A DNA stretch of 64,000 nt from Brumimicrobium sp035497735 (GTDB lineage Bacteria; Bacteroidota; Bacteroidia; Flavobacteriales_D; Crocinitomicaceae). The DNA is taken from the NCBI GenBank assembly GCA_035497735.1, contig DATJCX010000037.1, forward strand, positions 104,564-168,563, read 5' to 3'. Both the position numbers and the translations under genes were made by a program. Of the stretch, positions 25,598-34,199 are shown one piece after another. The notes under the pieces were generated by a model. It searched no databases, was not told the origin of the DNA, and saw nothing but the letters and a program-made list of their open reading frames with translations. Position 1 is the stretch's first letter. The number at the start of each line of letters is the position of its first letter.

Positions 25598-25618
25598 TGT
25601 ATATATCTTTTAAAAGTA

Positions 25619-25646
25619 AAAAGGGAACACTTTAATGCTCCCTTTT
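25619..25646 (-). terminator. Terminator after sucC
   Basis: AAAGGGAACA and its near-complement TGCTCCCTTTT form a stem with one G-U type position. It lies between the sucC stop codon and the map start. On the minus strand a T-rich stretch follows, so it would end the sucC mRNA. Confidence 0.75.
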
Positions 25647-25668
25647 GTTTTATATTTTTTACAATTAA

Positions 25669-26880
25669 TTAAGCAAGAACTTCCGCTACCTTATCTGCAG
25701 CTTCTTGTAAAAGAATTGCAGAGTGAACGTTTAGTCCAGAGTCATCAATTAATTTTTTTCCTTCTTCCGCATTTGTTCCTTGTAAACGAACAATGATTGG
25801 AACTGGAATTCCACCCATGTTTTTGTATGCATCAACAACACCTTGAGCAACACGGTCACAACGAACGATTCCTCCAAAGATGTTAATAAGGATAGCTTCA
25901 ACGTTTTTATCTTTTAAGATAATTTCAAAAGCCTTCTCAACACGTGCAGCATCTGCTGTTCCACCAACGTCTAAGAAGTTTGCTGGATTACCTCCAGACA
26001 TTTTGATAATATCCATAGTTGCCATTGCTAAACCAGCACCATTAACCATACATCCAACGTTACCATCTAACTTAACAAAATTTAATCCTGCCTCATCTGC
26101 CTCAACCTCTGCTGGGTCTTCTTCAGACTTATCACGCATTTCTGCATAAGCTGGATGACGGTATAAAGCTGAATCATCTAAAGTTACCTTAGCATCAACT
26201 GCGATTACTTTATCATCTGAAGTTTTTAATACTGGATTAATTTCAAATAAAGAAGCATCACATCCAACGTAAGCAGCGTAAAGATTCGCAACGAATTTTA
26301 CCATTTCTTTGAACGCTTGTCCTGATAAACCTAAGTTAAAAGCAATCTTTCTTGCTTGAAAACCTTGTAAACCAACACGTGGGTCAATTTCTTCTTTAAA
26401 AATTAATTCTGGAGTATTATCAGCAACTGCCTCAATGTCCATTCCTCCTTCTGTAGAGTAAATGATTACATTTCGTCCTTTTGCTCTGTCCATTAAAACA
26501 GACATGTAAATTTCTGATATTTCACTTTCTCCTGGATAATAAACATCCTCTGCAATGTAAACTTTATTTACTTTCTTACCAACTCCATTTGTTTGAGCTG
26601 TCTCTAGGTGTCCTCCTAACATTCCTTTAACAACCTCCTCAACTTTGTCGATACCTTTTGCTAAAACAACACCGTGAGAACCAGTTTCTTCAATTAATCC
26701 CTTACCACGTCCACCTGCGTGAATCTGTGCTTTAACCACGTACCATCCTGTACCAGTATCTTCTGTTAATTTTTTTGCTGCAGCAACTGCATCTTCTACC
26801 TTATCAATAACAACCCCTCTCTGTGTTGCCACTCCGAAGCTATTAAGAATTGATTTTCCTTGATATTCGTGTAAATTCAT
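25669..26880 (-). CDS. sucC: Succinyl-CoA synthetase (ADP-forming), beta subunit
   Basis: A 403-aa subunit that, with SucD, makes ATP from succinyl-CoA in the citric acid cycle. The N-terminal ATP-grasp domain begins MNLHEYQGKSILNSFGV and includes KAQIHAGGRGKG (about 51-62) for nucleotide binding. The C-terminal ligase-CoA domain contains NGAGLAMATMDIIK, PANFLDVGG and INIFGGIVRCDRVAQG, the latter near the succinate and phosphate sites. The length is normal. sucD is not adjacent in this window, so the subunits are encoded apart, as seen in some Bacteroidota. The mRNA ends at the hairpin at 25619-25646. Confidence 0.96.
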   Translation of the reverse strand: MNLHEYQGKSILNSFGVATQRGVVIDKVEDAVAAAKKLTEDTGTGWYVVKAQIHAGGRGKGLIEETGSHGVVLAKGIDKVEEVVKGMLGGHLETAQTNGVGKKVNKVYIAEDVYYPGESEISEIYMSVLMDRAKGRNVIIYSTEGGMDIEAVADNTPELIFKEEIDPRVGLQGFQARKIAFNLGLSGQAFKEMVKFVANLYAAYVGCDASLFEINPVLKTSDDKVIAVDAKVTLDDSALYRHPAYAEMRDKSEEDPAEVEADEAGLNFVKLDGNVGCMVNGAGLAMATMDIIKMSGGNPANFLDVGGTADAARVEKAFEIILKDKNVEAILINIFGGIVRCDRVAQGVVDAYKNMGGIPVPIIVRLQGTNAEEGKKLIDDSGLNVHSAILLQEAADKVAEVLA

Positions 26881-27007
26881 TATCGTTTATCTTACTAATT
26901 AATTTTGGCGCTAATTTACTGTTTATTCAGACATAATTCAAGTTATATCTCTAAAAAAGATTAAACTATTGTATTATTCCTAAAACAGTGTAAAAATGTT
27001 GATATAC

Positions 27008-27038
27008 AAAAAAAGCCCACCTATAAAAACAAGTGAGC
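27008..27038 (-). terminator. Terminator after rpmH
   Basis: GCCCAC (27015-27020) and GTGAGC (27033-27038) pair with one G-U, and on the minus strand seven T follow (27008-27014). It ends the rpmH transcript 28 nt past the stop codon. Confidence 0.75.
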
Positions 27039-27065
27039 GAATTTTTATATCTTATTCACGGTGTC

Positions 27066-27218
27066 TTAAGACAATTTCTCGCTAGAGACAGTCAAGCTCT
27101 TTCTTCCTTTACGACGACGAGCAGCTAGTACTCTTTGACCGTTTTTTGTAGCCATACGACTACGGAATCCGTGTTTATTTCTTCTTTTACGTTGCGATGG
27201 TTGGAACGTTCTTTTCAT
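27066..27218 (-). CDS. rpmH: Ribosomal protein L34
   Basis: A 50-aa protein starting MKRTFQPSQRKRRNKHGFRS and continuing with RMATKNGQRVLAARRRKGRK, the nearly invariant sequence of bacterial bL34 in the 50S subunit. It is a very basic peptide. The usual neighbours dnaA and rnpA are absent: sucC lies downstream and an ABC transporter diverges upstream. It has its own promoter at 27264-27292 and a terminator. Identification is certain. Confidence 0.98.
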   Translation of the reverse strand: MKRTFQPSQRKRRNKHGFRSRMATKNGQRVLAARRRKGRKSLTVSSEKLS

Positions 27219-27263
27219 GACCTATTTATTAAAATTTTATAATTCGTTTTCCTGTAAGGACCG

Positions 27264-27292
27264 CAAAGATAATGTTTATTTCTCTTTATCAA
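27264..27292 (-). promoter_or_regulatory. Promoter of rpmH
   Basis: On the minus strand TTG (27292-27290) is followed after 18 nt by TATCTTTG (27271-27264), an excellent match to the Bacteroidota TTG-N19-TAnnTTTG promoter. The leader to the start codon is about 40 nt. Confidence 0.75.
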
Positions 27293-27376
27293 AGTCGAAA
27301 TGCAAAAATATTACTTTTTTTCTGACTTTTCTAACTTTCTAATAGTAATTTTGTAAACTATATTGAAATTCAGAAT

Positions 27377-29191
27377 ATGTTAAGGCCTAAGAAAGACAAT
27401 CAAATCAAAACAAAAATTACGAAAAGTTCACTGCAAAAAGCAAAACGAATTTTTAGCTATATAAAACCATACAGAACTATTTTCATAGTTGGTTGGTTCT
27501 TTTTACTTCTCTCCTCTTCTGCCGGATTGTTTTTCCCTTATCTATTAGGACAGTTGCTAGGTGGAGATTTACCCGAAGCAGGTGCTAGCAATGCAGAAAT
27601 GCTAGAAAACGTTGACTTAAACAATATCAATAGTGTAGCAATACTCCTATTGATTCTATTTATCATACAGAGTGTGATGTCTTTTTTCAGAATCGTTATC
27701 TTCACTAGGGTAACAGAAGGTGTAATGAAGGATATTCGAACAGATGCTTTTAATAAACTGATTTATATGCCAATGGATTTCTTTAATAGAAATAAAGTTG
27801 GGGATTTAACAAGTAGAATTGCTTCTGACATTAGTTTAATACAAGACACCTTAAGAACGACAATAGCAGAATTCTTCAGACAAATATTAATCATTATAGG
27901 TTCCGTAATCTTTATTACTATTGTTTCTTGGGAATTAGCCCTTATCATGTTAGGAATTATTCCAATCATGGCCATAATCGCAGTACTATTCGGTAGATTT
28001 ATTAGAAAACTAAGTAAAAAAGCCCAAGATAGTTCGGCGGAATCAAATACGATTTTAGAGGAAAGTTTAGTAGGTGTTACCAACGTAAAAACTTTTACGA
28101 ATGAACACTTGATGATTAGCAAGTATCAAAAAGCCATTGAGAATATTAGAAAACTAAATGTTCACAGTGGAAACTGGCGTGGTGCATTTGTTTCTTTTAT
28201 CATTATGTTCCTATTCGGTGCCATCGTATTTATTATTTGGAGAGGATTGCATATGACGATTGGTCCAGACGCGACATTAGACAAAGGAGACTTCTTCTCG
28301 TTTATCATGTTTACGATGTTTATGGCCGCCAGTATCGGAAGTATTCCGGATCTATACGCGACAATACAGAAAACAATTGGAGCAACCGAACACCTAATGG
28401 ATATTATCGCCGAGGATACAGAAATCCAACTACATACAGGAACGAGAACAACACCTATTCAAGGAGATGTATCTTTTGAGAATGTTTCCTTCTACTACCC
28501 ACAAAGGCAAGACTTTAAAGTTTTAGATAAACTTTCTTTTTCGGCAAAAAATGGACAAAGAATCGCTTTAGTTGGTTCCTCTGGAGCTGGAAAATCAACC
28601 ATCGCTTCTCTCCTACTTAGATTTTATGAACCAACAGGAGGTCACTACAAAATTGACGGAATAGATGTAGAAGAATTTTCTTTAGAATTCCTAAGACAAC
28701 ACATTGCATTAGTTCCACAAGAAGTAATTTTATTTAGTGGAAGTATTCGTGAAAACATACTGTTTGGAAAAAATGATGCCAGCGAAGAAGAAGTTCTAGA
28801 TGCAGCAAGAAAAGCAAATGCACTTGACTTTATACAATCATTCCCACAAGGATTCGACACAGAAGTTGGGGATAGAGGACTTCAACTTTCAGGAGGACAA
28901 AAACAAAGAGTGGCGATTGCTCGTGCAATTCTTAAAAACCCTACGATTCTGATACTAGACGAAGCAACGTCTGCACTTGACTCTGAGTCTGAACGCTTGG
29001 TACAAGAAGCTTTAAATAACTTAATGTTAAACAGAACTTCCTTTATCATTGCACATAGACTTTCAACGATTAGAGAATCAGACTTAATTCTTGTTTTAGA
29101 TCAAGGGAAAATTGTAGAAAAAGGAACACACGAAGAACTCATTCAGAAAAACGGATTCTACACCAACTTAAATGAAGCACAATTGCGTTAA
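27377..29191 (+). CDS. MsbA-like ABC exporter (fused permease and ATPase)
   Basis: A 604-aa half-transporter that dimerises in the inner membrane. Residues 1-340 hold six transmembrane helices of the type I exporter fold, with the coupling-helix region around MDFFNRNKVGDLTSR. The ATPase follows: Walker A GSSGAGKS (about 396-403), Q-loop PQEVILFSG, signature LSGGQKQR, Walker B ILILDEATSALD and the H-loop AHRLSTIR. All are intact. Close relatives include MsbA (lipid A flippase) and multidrug exporters of the BmrA type; the substrate is not clear from sequence. TAATTTTG at 27346-27353 fits a -7 promoter element 23 nt upstream of the start. Confidence 0.9.
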   Translation: MLRPKKDNQIKTKITKSSLQKAKRIFSYIKPYRTIFIVGWFFLLLSSSAGLFFPYLLGQLLGGDLPEAGASNAEMLENVDLNNINSVAILLLILFIIQSVMSFFRIVIFTRVTEGVMKDIRTDAFNKLIYMPMDFFNRNKVGDLTSRIASDISLIQDTLRTTIAEFFRQILIIIGSVIFITIVSWELALIMLGIIPIMAIIAVLFGRFIRKLSKKAQDSSAESNTILEESLVGVTNVKTFTNEHLMISKYQKAIENIRKLNVHSGNWRGAFVSFIIMFLFGAIVFIIWRGLHMTIGPDATLDKGDFFSFIMFTMFMAASIGSIPDLYATIQKTIGATEHLMDIIAEDTEIQLHTGTRTTPIQGDVSFENVSFYYPQRQDFKVLDKLSFSAKNGQRIALVGSSGAGKSTIASLLLRFYEPTGGHYKIDGIDVEEFSLEFLRQHIALVPQEVILFSGSIRENILFGKNDASEEEVLDAARKANALDFIQSFPQGFDTEVGDRGLQLSGGQKQRVAIARAILKNPTILILDEATSALDSESERLVQEALNNLMLNRTSFIIAHRLSTIRESDLILVLDQGKIVEKGTHEELIQKNGFYTNLNEAQLR

Positions 29192-29360
29192 TAAAAAAGT
29201 AGAATGGCATTGCTTTAAAGCATAGACATCTATTATCTTATTAAAGATTAGTTGATTAAAAACTAGTGAAAGAATTTGACTTCAAAAAATTTATCGTATT
29301 TTTATCGCTTATATATAATATTAGTAATATATTTGACTTAAATCTAACATCAAGCAAACT

Positions 29361-30344
29361 ATGAAAATTTTATTAACTCTTTTTTCTATTCTAATTATCC
29401 CTGGTTTTCTTTTCAGCCAAAAGGTTCAGAAAGCAAAGGGACAAAGAGCTAAGAACCAAGAGTCTGGTTGGAAAAATTCAGCAAACTGGGAAGACCATAA
29501 ACATGAAGTATTTGTAAATATCGGTCCATCATTCTTTCTAGGTGATGTAGGTGGATTAAATAGAGTTGGAACAACAAAATCTCCTGTAGATTTAGATGGT
29601 AAGAGTACTCGATTTCAAATCGGTGCTGGATATAGATATAAATTTCATCCAAGATTTTCAACAACAAGTAATTTAACGTATGCGATGCTTTATGGAAGTG
29701 ATTCTTTCACAGAAGAAGAAATTCGTAGAAGTAGAAACATCACTGTTAGAACACAACTATTAGAGTTAACACAAAGAATTGAATTTATTGTTTGGGCTAA
29801 AGAAGACGTTAAAACGACCTACAATACAGGCCAAAGAAATATGGCTGATATCTTTTACGTTTACACAGGTATTACAGGCTTCCTTTATGCACCTCAAGCA
29901 CAAATTAATGATAAATGGACAAATCTTCGTCCTTTAAAAACAGAAGGACAAGGCTTACCAGGTGGAGCAAAACCTTATGGTTTATTCAACTTCGGTATTC
30001 CAGTAGGTATTGGATTTAAGTATGGACTGCCAGGAAACTGGAGAGTAGGAATAGAAGTTTCATATACAAAGACATTTACAGACTATCTAGACGATACAAG
30101 TACTGAATATTACGATCCAAACGTATTGTTAAACGAACTTGGTGAAGACGCAGTTTACGCTGCTAACCCAGCAAAAGAAAATCACACCTGGTTTTCAGCT
30201 GGACAACAAAGAGGTAATAAGAAAGATAAGGACGCATATATGTTCTTAAACATCACCCTAACTAAAAACATTACTGGTTTAGGTGGTAATAAACAAAAAC
30301 GCTCTAAAGGAAAATACCAAGGTAAGAGTAGAACTAAATTCTAG
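29361..30344 (+). CDS. Putative outer-membrane beta-barrel protein
   Basis: A 327-aa secreted protein. Residues 1-19 (MKILLTLFSILIIPGFLFS, cleaved before QKV) form a signal peptide. The mature part alternates hydrophobic and polar residues, with aromatic-rich strands such as EVFVNIGPSFFLGDVGG, RFQIGAGYRYKFH and YGLFNFGIPVGIGFKYGL, and ends in a strand (AYMFLNITLTKNITG) followed by a basic tail. This suggests an 8-10 strand barrel of the kind annotated as DUF6089 in Bacteroidota. The basic ends (QKAKGQRAKNQ and KQKRSKGKYQGKSRTKF) are unusual. No function is assigned. A terminator follows at 30413-30438. Confidence 0.75.
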   Translation: MKILLTLFSILIIPGFLFSQKVQKAKGQRAKNQESGWKNSANWEDHKHEVFVNIGPSFFLGDVGGLNRVGTTKSPVDLDGKSTRFQIGAGYRYKFHPRFSTTSNLTYAMLYGSDSFTEEEIRRSRNITVRTQLLELTQRIEFIVWAKEDVKTTYNTGQRNMADIFYVYTGITGFLYAPQAQINDKWTNLRPLKTEGQGLPGGAKPYGLFNFGIPVGIGFKYGLPGNWRVGIEVSYTKTFTDYLDDTSTEYYDPNVLLNELGEDAVYAANPAKENHTWFSAGQQRGNKKDKDAYMFLNITLTKNITGLGGNKQKRSKGKYQGKSRTKF

Positions 30345-30412
30345 TTTCGTCTATATTTTTCGAATATTCATAGGTTTCACATCATTTTAATTGAATCCTT
30401 ATATAATTTTTT

Positions 30413-30438
30413 AAAGAAGCTGTAATGGCTTCTTTTTT
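30413..30438 (+). terminator. Terminator before pyrD
   Basis: AAAGAAGC (30413-30420) pairs with GCTTCTTT (30428-30435) and runs into T residues. It ends the upstream barrel gene's transcript. A possible -7 element TATTTTTG for pyrD follows at 30444-30451. Confidence 0.8.
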
Positions 30439-30467
30439 ATTTCTATTTTTGTGTAAATTATTTAGCT

Positions 30468-31490
30468 ATGTATTCGATTCTTAAACGCATTCTATTTCTT
30501 TTTGATCCAGAGAAAATTCACCACTTAACTTTTAGTTTAATCAAAACAGCATTAAAAGTTCCAGGGATGAAATCTATTTGGAAAAAACGCTTTGTTATTG
30601 AAGACAAAAAATTGGAAAGAGAATTGTTTGGAATTAAGTTTAAAAATCCAGTTGGACTGGCAGCAGGATTCGATAAAAACGGAGTACTATTTAACGAATT
30701 AGAATACTGCGGATTCGGTTTTATTGAAGTAGGAACTGTTACCCCTAAGCCACAAGAAGGAAATCCTAAAAAGCGACTTTTCAGATTAATAGAAGATAAA
30801 GCGATTATCAATAGAATGGGTTTCAACAATGAAGGTGTCGATGAGTTAGTTAAGAGGCTAAAAGAGAAAAACACAGCGCTAATCATTGGAGGGAATATTG
30901 GAAAAAACAAAGATACACCCAACGAAGAAGCAGTCAATGATTATGTGATTTGCTTTAATGCTTTGTACCAACATGTAGATTACTTCGTGGTAAATGTTAG
31001 TTCGCCAAACACACCCAACCTAAGAGAATTACAAGATAAAGCGCCTTTGACAGTTTTATTAAATACCTTAAAGGAATTAAACGCAACAAAGGAAATACAG
31101 CGCCCTATCCTACTGAAGATAGCTCCTGATTTGACAAACGAGCAATTGGATGACATCGTAGATATCGTCGCAGATACAAAAATCGAAGGTGTAATCGCTA
31201 CAAATACAACTATTGATAGGTCTGGTTTAAAGACACAGAACCTTGATGAGATTGGAGCAGGTGGACTTTCTGGAAAGCCATTAACAAAGCGTTCTACAGA
31301 AGTAATTCGCCACCTACACCAAAAGTCTAACGGTAGCTTCCCTATTATCGGAGTGGGAGGAATTCATACTCCAGAAGACGCAATAGAAAAGCTAGATGCT
31401 GGTGCTTCATTGATTCAGGTTTACACCGGATTTATCTATGAAGGACCGAAAATGGTTAGAAAAATTAACGAAGCCATTTTGAAATATTAA
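30468..31490 (+). CDS. pyrD: Dihydroorotate dehydrogenase (quinone), class 2
   Basis: A 340-aa flavoprotein that oxidises dihydroorotate to orotate in pyrimidine synthesis and passes electrons to quinone. The N-terminal amphipathic helices (MYSILKRILFLFDPEKIHHLTF) mark the membrane-associated class 2 type. The catalytic-core motifs are present: NPVGLAAGFDKNG (about 56-68), EVGTVTPKPQEGNP (about 87-100), NRMGFNNEG, the catalytic serine region NVSSPNTPNLRELQ (about 176-189), LKIAPDL, ATNTTIDR, GGLSGKPL, and GVGGIHTPEDA for FMN phosphate. It begins 123 nt after the barrel gene and 20 nt before the HMG-CoA lyase gene. Confidence 0.97.
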   Translation: MYSILKRILFLFDPEKIHHLTFSLIKTALKVPGMKSIWKKRFVIEDKKLERELFGIKFKNPVGLAAGFDKNGVLFNELEYCGFGFIEVGTVTPKPQEGNPKKRLFRLIEDKAIINRMGFNNEGVDELVKRLKEKNTALIIGGNIGKNKDTPNEEAVNDYVICFNALYQHVDYFVVNVSSPNTPNLRELQDKAPLTVLLNTLKELNATKEIQRPILLKIAPDLTNEQLDDIVDIVADTKIEGVIATNTTIDRSGLKTQNLDEIGAGGLSGKPLTKRSTEVIRHLHQKSNGSFPIIGVGGIHTPEDAIEKLDAGASLIQVYTGFIYEGPKMVRKINEAILKY

Positions 31491-31510
31491 TCTTTTAGTA
31501 TATTAGTAAA

Positions 31511-32368
31511 ATGAAAGATTTGAAAATTATTGAATGCCCTAGAGATGCAATGCAAGGAATTGAAAACTTCATTCCTACGGCTGACAAAATCAAATACATC
31601 AATCAACTGCTTAAAGTTGGTTTCGACACCATCGATTTCGGTAGTTTTGTCTCTCCTAAGGCCATTCCTCAGATGAGAGATACAGCTAAGGTTTTGAAGG
31701 GTCTTGAACTTTCAGAAGATTCCGCAAAGTTATTAGCTATTATAGCAAACGAAAGAGGTGCGCAAGATGCTGCAGCTTTTGAAGAAATAGATCAATTAGG
31801 TTATCCTTTCTCGATTTCGGAAACTTTCCAGCAACGAAACACCAATACTTCTATCGAAGGAAGTATGAGAAGATTGGAGAGCATTCACAGCATAGCGGAT
31901 AAGGCCAAGAAAAAATTAGTCGTATACATTTCTATGGGATTTGGAAATCATTATGGAGACAAATGGAGTCCGGAAATCGTTGTTGAATGGGCTGAAAAGT
32001 TAAATAAAGACTTCGGAATAGAAATCCTAGCACTTTCTGATACTGTTGGAGTTGCATCGCCTGAGTTAATCACCAACGTTTTGGACATCGTTATACCTGA
32101 AATGAAAAAGGTGGAAATTGGCGTACACCTACATACAACTGCAGACACATTCGCAGAAAAAATAAAGGCTGCTTATGATTCAGGCTGTAGAAGATTTGAC
32201 GGAGCTATCAGAGGTTTCGGAGGTTGTCCAATGGCTGAAGATGATTTAGTTGGAAATATGCCAACAGAAAAAATGATTCAGTGGTTCAACGAAAATAATA
32301 TCAAAACGGGAATCAATCAAGACGAATTAGAAAAATCCATTACACAAAGTACATTTGTTTTCAATTAA
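31511..32368 (+). CDS. mvaB: Hydroxymethylglutaryl-CoA lyase
   Basis: A 285-aa TIM-barrel enzyme of the DRE-TIM metallolyase family. It splits HMG-CoA into acetoacetate and acetyl-CoA, the last step of leucine breakdown and of ketone-body metabolism. It opens with IECPRDAMQGI, where R and D bind substrate and metal, and has DFGSFVSPKAIPQMRDT, HLHTT with the metal-binding histidines near 210, and GFGGCPMAEDDLVGN near 238-250 with the reactive cysteine. It lies 20 nt behind pyrD and 6 nt ahead of a DUF2807-type gene, so a transcription unit from pyrD onward is likely. Confidence 0.92.
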   Translation: MKDLKIIECPRDAMQGIENFIPTADKIKYINQLLKVGFDTIDFGSFVSPKAIPQMRDTAKVLKGLELSEDSAKLLAIIANERGAQDAAAFEEIDQLGYPFSISETFQQRNTNTSIEGSMRRLESIHSIADKAKKKLVVYISMGFGNHYGDKWSPEIVVEWAEKLNKDFGIEILALSDTVGVASPELITNVLDIVIPEMKKVEIGVHLHTTADTFAEKIKAAYDSGCRRFDGAIRGFGGCPMAEDDLVGNMPTEKMIQWFNENNIKTGINQDELEKSITQSTFVFN

Positions 32369-32374
32369 AATTAC

Positions 32375-33064
32375 ATGAAAAAATTTATCACATTAACTGT
32401 CTTTCTTTGCTTCTTTGCCACACTTTTCGGACAGAAGTCAGCAACACAAGATTTGGTTAAGTTTAGCAATCTAGTTATCATCGGAAACTTTACGGTTGAT
32501 ATTCTTCCTTCGGCAGAAAATATTGCTGTTGCAGAATCAGGAAGTGAAGAAGTGGATATCGAAAAGTTGGTATTCTCTTATTCGGGAGAAACTCTTACTA
32601 TTAAATATACAGGAAGCTTTGTGAAAGACATTGACCTTAATTTAACGTTACATTATTCAGGTCAAATTTCATCTATCGTAGCAAGAAGGGGTGCAGAAAT
32701 CACTCAGTTGGATGCTGGAAAGTTTGAAAACGTAGTGAAATATCGCGTTGAAACAGGCGGAAAAATCTTAATTCGAAATGTAGTAGCTGAAAAGATAGAC
32801 GCTTCAATTTCAAAAGGTGGATCGATTCGATTGATTGGAGAAACCAATAATTTGGAAGCAAATGTTAAAGCAGGTGGTACAATAGCAACTGCAAATTTAC
32901 GTTCTACAAATGTAGTAGCAAGCGTTTCCTTAGGAGGTGAAATAATCTGTTTAGCAGAAGAAACCTTGGCAGCAAAGGTAACAAGTGGCGGTACTATTAG
33001 TTATACAGGTAAACCTAAAGTAGAACAAACGATTAAATTAGGTGGAACAATCGAACAGTTATGA
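32375..33064 (+). CDS. Secreted DUF2807-type (head-GIN) protein
   Basis: A 229-aa protein with a signal peptide (MKKFITLTVFLCFFATLFG, cut before QKS). The mature chain is a repetitive right-handed beta-helix type domain with recurring G-G-x-I motifs (EISKGGSIRLIG, KAGGTIATANL, SLGGEIICLA, TSGGTISYTG, KLGGTIEQL), as in the DUF2807 or putative auto-transporter adhesin head-GIN family common in Bacteroidota. The job of the family is unknown; it is likely a periplasmic or surface protein. The stop codon overlaps the next start by 4 nt (ATGA), so the two are coupled. Confidence 0.85.
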   Translation: MKKFITLTVFLCFFATLFGQKSATQDLVKFSNLVIIGNFTVDILPSAENIAVAESGSEEVDIEKLVFSYSGETLTIKYTGSFVKDIDLNLTLHYSGQISSIVARRGAEITQLDAGKFENVVKYRVETGGKILIRNVVAEKIDASISKGGSIRLIGETNNLEANVKAGGTIATANLRSTNVVASVSLGGEIICLAEETLAAKVTSGGTISYTGKPKVEQTIKLGGTIEQL

Positions 33065-33759
33065 AAATAATATTACTCTTCTTAACGCTATTTATTTTTG
33101 CTGCTTGTACAAGCGACAATCAAGACCTTGATAAGGGAGAAAAGCAAGAGGAAGATACAATTGAACAAAGTCAAGAAAAGGAAAATGATACATCATCTTC
33201 AGATGATAATTCCTCAAAAGTTGTCGTAGAAGAAGCGGAAGCAACAGATTTTTCCTACGAAGGCTTTGATGATAAAAAATATTATGAGCTGTTAATTGAA
33301 ACGCATTTATGCAATCCCAATTTTGACGCTGCTAATCCAGACGGCTCCACTCCTTGTAGTTCAAAACTTTTCAAATTCTTTCCTTACAATCACAAAAGAG
33401 ACATTGAAAACGCTTTTATTTTACAAGTAAAAGCAGGTGTAAACAACTATCCATATCGCCGACTTTTAATCTTCGTTAGAGAAAAAGGAAAACTTGTTTT
33501 AATGAACGGAATTATCGGTTACCTTGTTGAAAGAAAACCACGAGAAAATGATATCGACGACCTTGTTGTTGCCATCATTGACGACCTTGGAAACAATCAA
33601 TTTGATAGATACGATGTCCTACTACGCTACAAGGAAGGAAAATATCACTTTGTCGAAGCTATAGGAGATTTACAAGGAAATTTTGACAATCCGAAGTTAA
33701 AAAAAGAAGCAAGTAAAGCTATTGAAGAAAGAATCAACCAAAAGGAACTTATTTTTTGA
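33061..33759 (+). CDS. Putative lipoprotein with acidic linker
   Basis: A 232-aa lipoprotein: signal peptide MKIILLFLTLFIFAAC with the lipobox cysteine at residue 16. Residues 17-60 form an acidic, low-complexity, Ser/Glu/Asp-rich linker. The folded part (about 65-232) has no family I can name, but begins YEGFDDKKYYELLIETHLCNP and carries further cysteines. It overlaps its neighbours on both sides (4 nt each), so it is part of a translationally coupled set of envelope genes. Function unknown. Confidence 0.8.
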   Translation: MKIILLFLTLFIFAACTSDNQDLDKGEKQEEDTIEQSQEKENDTSSSDDNSSKVVVEEAEATDFSYEGFDDKKYYELLIETHLCNPNFDAANPDGSTPCSSKLFKFFPYNHKRDIENAFILQVKAGVNNYPYRRLLIFVREKGKLVLMNGIIGYLVERKPRENDIDDLVVAIIDDLGNNQFDRYDVLLRYKEGKYHFVEAIGDLQGNFDNPKLKKEASKAIEERINQKELIF

Positions 33760-34199
33760 GAAAATTAATATACATATCTCTTGTTCTACTGCTAACTTCG
33801 TGTATATCGAAAACCGAACTAAAGCCACTATTCCCTTTTATAGACTTCAATGCCAACAGCGCTAAGGTTTGGGTGATTCATCAATCGTCAAATAAAAACG
33901 ACCCGAATGTAACGGCACTCGACAAATACAAGACTTGTTTTATCTTTTACAGCAACAATACTTTTAAAAAGCAAGAATTAATTCACCTAGGAAGTGACAA
34001 AGGTGACTTTGGTAAATATCAAATTATTCAGGAATCAGAAGGAGAATTTTCATTAAAAATCTCAAGTAAGGTTGACAGATCAGCATCCTACAAAATCACT
34101 TATCTAGACAGTGAGAATCTTACATTAAAAAATAAAGAAACCAATGTTATTTGGGACTTCAGAACACTAACACCTCCCCGCTATGATAATAATTATTGA
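33756..34199 (+). CDS. Small putative lipoprotein, TTG start
   Basis: A 147-aa protein with a short lipoprotein signal (MRKLIYISLVLLLTSC, cysteine at residue 16). The first codon is TTG at 33756, overlapping the TGA stop of the upstream gene, which is typical of coupled genes; no ATG fits better. The mature part is predicted beta-rich, with alternating strands such as KVWVIHQSS and CFIFYSNNTFKKQEL, resembling small lipocalin-like domains, but I recognise no family. Its end overlaps the next start by 17 nt. Confidence 0.75.
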   Translation: MRKLIYISLVLLLTSCISKTELKPLFPFIDFNANSAKVWVIHQSSNKNDPNVTALDKYKTCFIFYSNNTFKKQELIHLGSDKGDFGKYQIIQESEGEFSLKISSKVDRSASYKITYLDSENLTLKNKETNVIWDFRTLTPPRYDNNY